NCBI GenBank assembly: GCA_964581175.1
Contig: CAZONI010000144.1
Coordinates: 1-7,034 of the forward strand
Direction of reading: 5' to 3'
Length of the DNA stretch: 7,034 nt
Source: B46-G9 sp964581175
GTDB lineage: Bacteria; Desulfobacterota; DSM-4660; Desulfatiglandales; Desulfatiglandaceae
The notes beneath the pieces are model-generated. The model did no database searches, was not told where the DNA came from, and saw only the letters and a list, made by a program, of their open reading frames with translations. Positions 5,043-7,034 of the stretch are shown here, in pieces. The stretch's first letter is position 1, and each line of letters opens with the position of its first letter. The position numbers and the translations under genes were made by a program.

Positions 5043-5137
5043 CAATTCCTCCCTTATCTCTCATGTTCACCTGACAAGAAATTGCGGAACTCGAGTCCAT
5101 AGCTCTTTCTCATTGAGGCTTGATTCCCCAAATCTCG

Positions 5138-5962
5138 CTATTTATCGTTTGTTACTCGGTTTCGCCATCTTTGGGCTTGCGATTTTTCCAGCGCCAGATA
5201 GCCCAGGAATTCGAAAACGTCTATGCCCTGGAGATCAGCTGGTTCCCTGCCTCGGACATATTGCATGACCCAGGCAAGGTCTGAATCGCTTTCCGGTGAA
5301 AAGGCTCCCTTCTTCAGCCCTAACGACAGGTCTTTTTCGTTGAAGAGGAGGAGATGCTCGAAAGAAGGAACGTCGCCACCGTTAAGCTTTGGTCTTGCAA
5401 AGGCCTGTAAATCCTGCTCCGGAACTCCAAGGGACATGGGCTCAAAATCCAGCAGTTCAAAAAAGAGAGCGAAAGACTCCTGTATTTCTTTAATGGATTT
5501 CCGCTCCAGGCCACTGCGTGCATCATCCAGCAGCAGCTCCAGGTCATCCCTGGTATAGGTGAGATCCAGCTTCAGCAGAGCGTTGGCATGTAATCTCTTA
5601 AGTGACTCCTTCCCCTCACTCACAAGCACATCATGATGATTCATGATCTTCTTGATATTTCTAATGCTGAACATCTCCTGCCAGTAGGGGCTTTTGCGCA
5701 GTGCTACATCGGCCACGGTAGTGTGGTAGATGGGCAACTCATTGTCGAACACCACAACCTCCATGATTTCACCCTTCAGAGGGCGCACGTAGAGGTGGAG
5801 ATTGCTTACCTTCTTGTGCTCAAAATCCGTCATGTCGAGAAGGTCCTGGGCGAGCACCTTGTCCAACCACCACCTTCCGGGGGGTTCTCTAATGGTGGAA
5901 ACGAGCTTTTTTAAAAGCCTGTCGAGCTTGATTTTCGCTTTCAGATTCTCTTTAAAAGACAT
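5138..5962 (-). CDS. Conserved-looking cytosolic protein of unknown function, 274 residues, next to a radical SAM gene
   Basis: I do not recognise this family. The protein has no signal peptide or membrane segment. It begins with a basic amphipathic helix (MSFKENLKAKIKLDRLLKKL, 1-20), followed by EPPGRWWLDK (26-35) with paired tryptophans. Residues 55-85 look like beta strands (LHLYVRPLKGEIMEVVVFDN). The middle (about 100-175) is strongly helical and acidic/basic, including NIKKIMNHHDVLVSEGKESL and LELLLDDARSGLERKSI. The C-terminal part (200-265) has helices ending in VFEFLGYLALEKSQAQRW. No cysteine is present, so it is not an iron-sulphur protein. AGGAGG lies eight bases before the ATG, a strong start. 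The gene begins 15 bases after the radical SAM stop, and its ribosome site abuts that stop, so the two are very likely co-transcribed and may share a pathway, for example as substrate-binding or accessory protein; that is inference. Confidence 0.8.
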   Translation of the reverse strand: MSFKENLKAKIKLDRLLKKLVSTIREPPGRWWLDKVLAQDLLDMTDFEHKKVSNLHLYVRPLKGEIMEVVVFDNELPIYHTTVADVALRKSPYWQEMFSIRNIKKIMNHHDVLVSEGKESLKRLHANALLKLDLTYTRDDLELLLDDARSGLERKSIKEIQESFALFFELLDFEPMSLGVPEQDLQAFARPKLNGGDVPSFEHLLLFNEKDLSLGLKKGAFSPESDSDLAWVMQYVRGREPADLQGIDVFEFLGYLALEKSQAQRWRNRVTNDK

Positions 5963-5977
5963 GACGACAACCTCCTA

Positions 5978-7034
5978 TCAACCCCCAGCTTTCACATACG
6001 ATTTGAAGTCCGCATACGCCTTACGGTTCAGCCGGAGATTGTTCCTGTATGAGAAATTGCCCACCAGGCTGATCAGCGCTTTGCGGCGTTGCCAGAAGCT
6101 GCTCCAAACCCTGCGCAGAATGCGCTGCATGGAATAGAAATCCAGGTCGCAGGAGATCATCTCTTCGATAATACCCTCCAGAGACAGATGCTTATACCGG
6201 GCCACTGGAAAGGTCAGTGTGAAATATTTCCAGTCCTCCGGAAAGGCATTTAGGGTGATGCGGTCCTCCGATTTCATCTGGTCCCACAGGCGAGTGCCGG
6301 GCAGGGGAGTCAGAAACAGCGCGTTGAGATTGTCCACGCCGTACCGGCTGGCCGCCTCGGCGATACGTTTGCCGATGCCCGGTTCGTCTACGTCCAGACC
6401 GATGATAAAGGAACCCGCGACCAGTATGCCGTGGCGCTGGATGCGCCGCACGGAGGCGCGAAAATCCCGGCCCTTCAGAAGGTTGAATTTTTTACCGACC
6501 TCCCGCAGTCCTTCCGGCGAGGGCGTTTCAAATCCGATGAAGACGCCGATGCACCCGGCCTTCGCGGCCAGCGCCAGGACTTCTTCGTCATCGGCGAAGT
6601 TAATGGTGGCTTGGGCAACCCATTGCTTTCGCAGGTCCGCCCGTGCCATGGCACGGAACAGGTCCTTGGTGCGGGCGATGTGTTCATGGCGCGTGCCGAT
6701 GAGATTGTCGTCCACCACCAGCACATGCTTTTCAGGGATCAACCGGAATTCCCGCACCACATCCGCAATGGATCGCTGCCGGTAGTGGGCGCCGTTGAAG
6801 GCCGTCACGCTGCAAAAACTGCAGTTCAATGGACAGCCGCGTGTGGTCTGGATAGCCCCACAGGCATATCCCGTAGCCAGCAGATCATGACGGGCGATCG
6901 GCACGCCGCTTATCTCGGCGAGCCCTCCGTCATACCGGCGCTTCAGGCTGCCATTCCGGGCGTCCTCCAGGACCCGCGGCCAGATGCCCTCCGCTTCCCC
7001 CGTGACGACCGAGTCCACACGCTCCATGACCTCC
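5978..7034 (-). CDS. Radical SAM protein of the B12-binding (BchE/HpnP-like) class, N-terminus cut by the right edge
   Basis: The frame is open to the window edge; 349 residues follow the first visible ATG at 7027, which is preceded in frame by Glu-Val. GEAEGIW (visible residues 10-16) normally lies after a cobalamin-binding domain, so I treat the gene as partial rather than starting at 7027. TTRGCPLNCSFCSV (61-74) holds the CxxxCxxC cluster motif (Cys65, Cys69, Cys72) that binds the 4Fe-4S centre and S-adenosylmethionine. VLVVDDNLIG (102-111), the GVFIGFETPS strand (161-170), SFIIGLDVD (206-214) and FLTPLPGT are typical of the barrel in this class. The C-terminal 70 residues are basic and aromatic (FYSMQRILRRVWSSFWQRRK), as in the extension that follows the barrel in these proteins. 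Relatives carry out methylations, cyclisations and other radical chemistry; the substrate is unknown. It is followed by the 274-residue gene after 15 bases. Confidence 0.9.
   Translation of the reverse strand, partial: EVMERVDSVVTGEAEGIWPRVLEDARNGSLKRRYDGGLAEISGVPIARHDLLATGYACGAIQTTRGCPLNCSFCSVTAFNGAHYRQRSIADVVREFRLIPEKHVLVVDDNLIGTRHEHIARTKDLFRAMARADLRKQWVAQATINFADDEEVLALAAKAGCIGVFIGFETPSPEGLREVGKKFNLLKGRDFRASVRRIQRHGILVAGSFIIGLDVDEPGIGKRIAEAASRYGVDNLNALFLTPLPGTRLWDQMKSEDRITLNAFPEDWKYFTLTFPVARYKHLSLEGIIEEMISCDLDFYSMQRILRRVWSSFWQRRKALISLVGNFSYRNNLRLNRKAYADFKSYVKAGG

Noticed and set aside
5043..5045. TTG as start of the eRF1-like gene
   Set aside because: The adjoining ATG at 5042 has the better spacing to GGAGG and matches the usual MKT-type N-terminus.
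1..7034. CRISPR array, tRNA, rRNA, intact insertion sequence
   Set aside because: No regularly spaced repeats, cloverleaf sequence, rRNA segment or transposase coding sequence was seen.

Overview
The window looks like a stretch of chromosome from a Gram-negative bacterium, most likely a deltaproteobacterium/Desulfobacterota or a relative. This is an inference from gene content: a B12-binding-type radical SAM protein, a small glycine/arginine-tailed RRM protein, small basic proteins with strong Shine-Dalgarno sites, and a 'translational machinery'-type small protein. No rRNA or other taxonomic marker is present, so the placement is tentative. All intact genes lie on the minus strand, so transcription runs right to left.

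Reading in the direction of transcription: (1) 7034-5978 is a radical SAM gene cut by the right edge, followed after 15 bases by a 274-residue protein I do not recognise (5962-5138); the two look like an operon. (2) 5042-4599 is a 147-residue protein of the family often labelled 'translational machinery protein' (eRF1-like). (3) 4626-3806 is a gene graveyard made of three unrelated broken pieces: the B12-binding half of a second radical SAM gene (plus strand, two frameshifts), an internal piece of an alpha-glucan phosphorylase (minus strand, in-frame stop), and the C-terminal end of a phospholipase D/cardiolipin synthase-type enzyme (minus strand, one frameshift). (4) 3805-2710 is about 1.1 kb of AT-rich DNA without a convincing gene; it holds a REP-like hairpin and short direct repeats. 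(5) 2709-1089 is a group of RNA-related genes: a 65-residue small protein, an RRM/RGG protein, a 47-residue very basic protein and a NYN-nuclease plus OST-HTH (LOTUS) protein. (6) 1080-187 is a PfkB-family sugar kinase directly behind the NYN gene, and 55-1 is the first 18 codons of DNA polymerase IV (dinB), with its own likely promoter.

The most interesting biology is the RNA cluster. An RRM protein, a NYN nuclease joined to an OST-HTH domain and two small basic proteins lie side by side, a domain set resembling that of eukaryotic MARF1/limkain-b1. The most striking sequence history is the chimeric pseudogene block, whose right-hand junction seems to have replaced the native stop codon of the neighbouring intact gene. 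I found no CRISPR array, tRNA, rRNA, intact insertion sequence or riboswitch.
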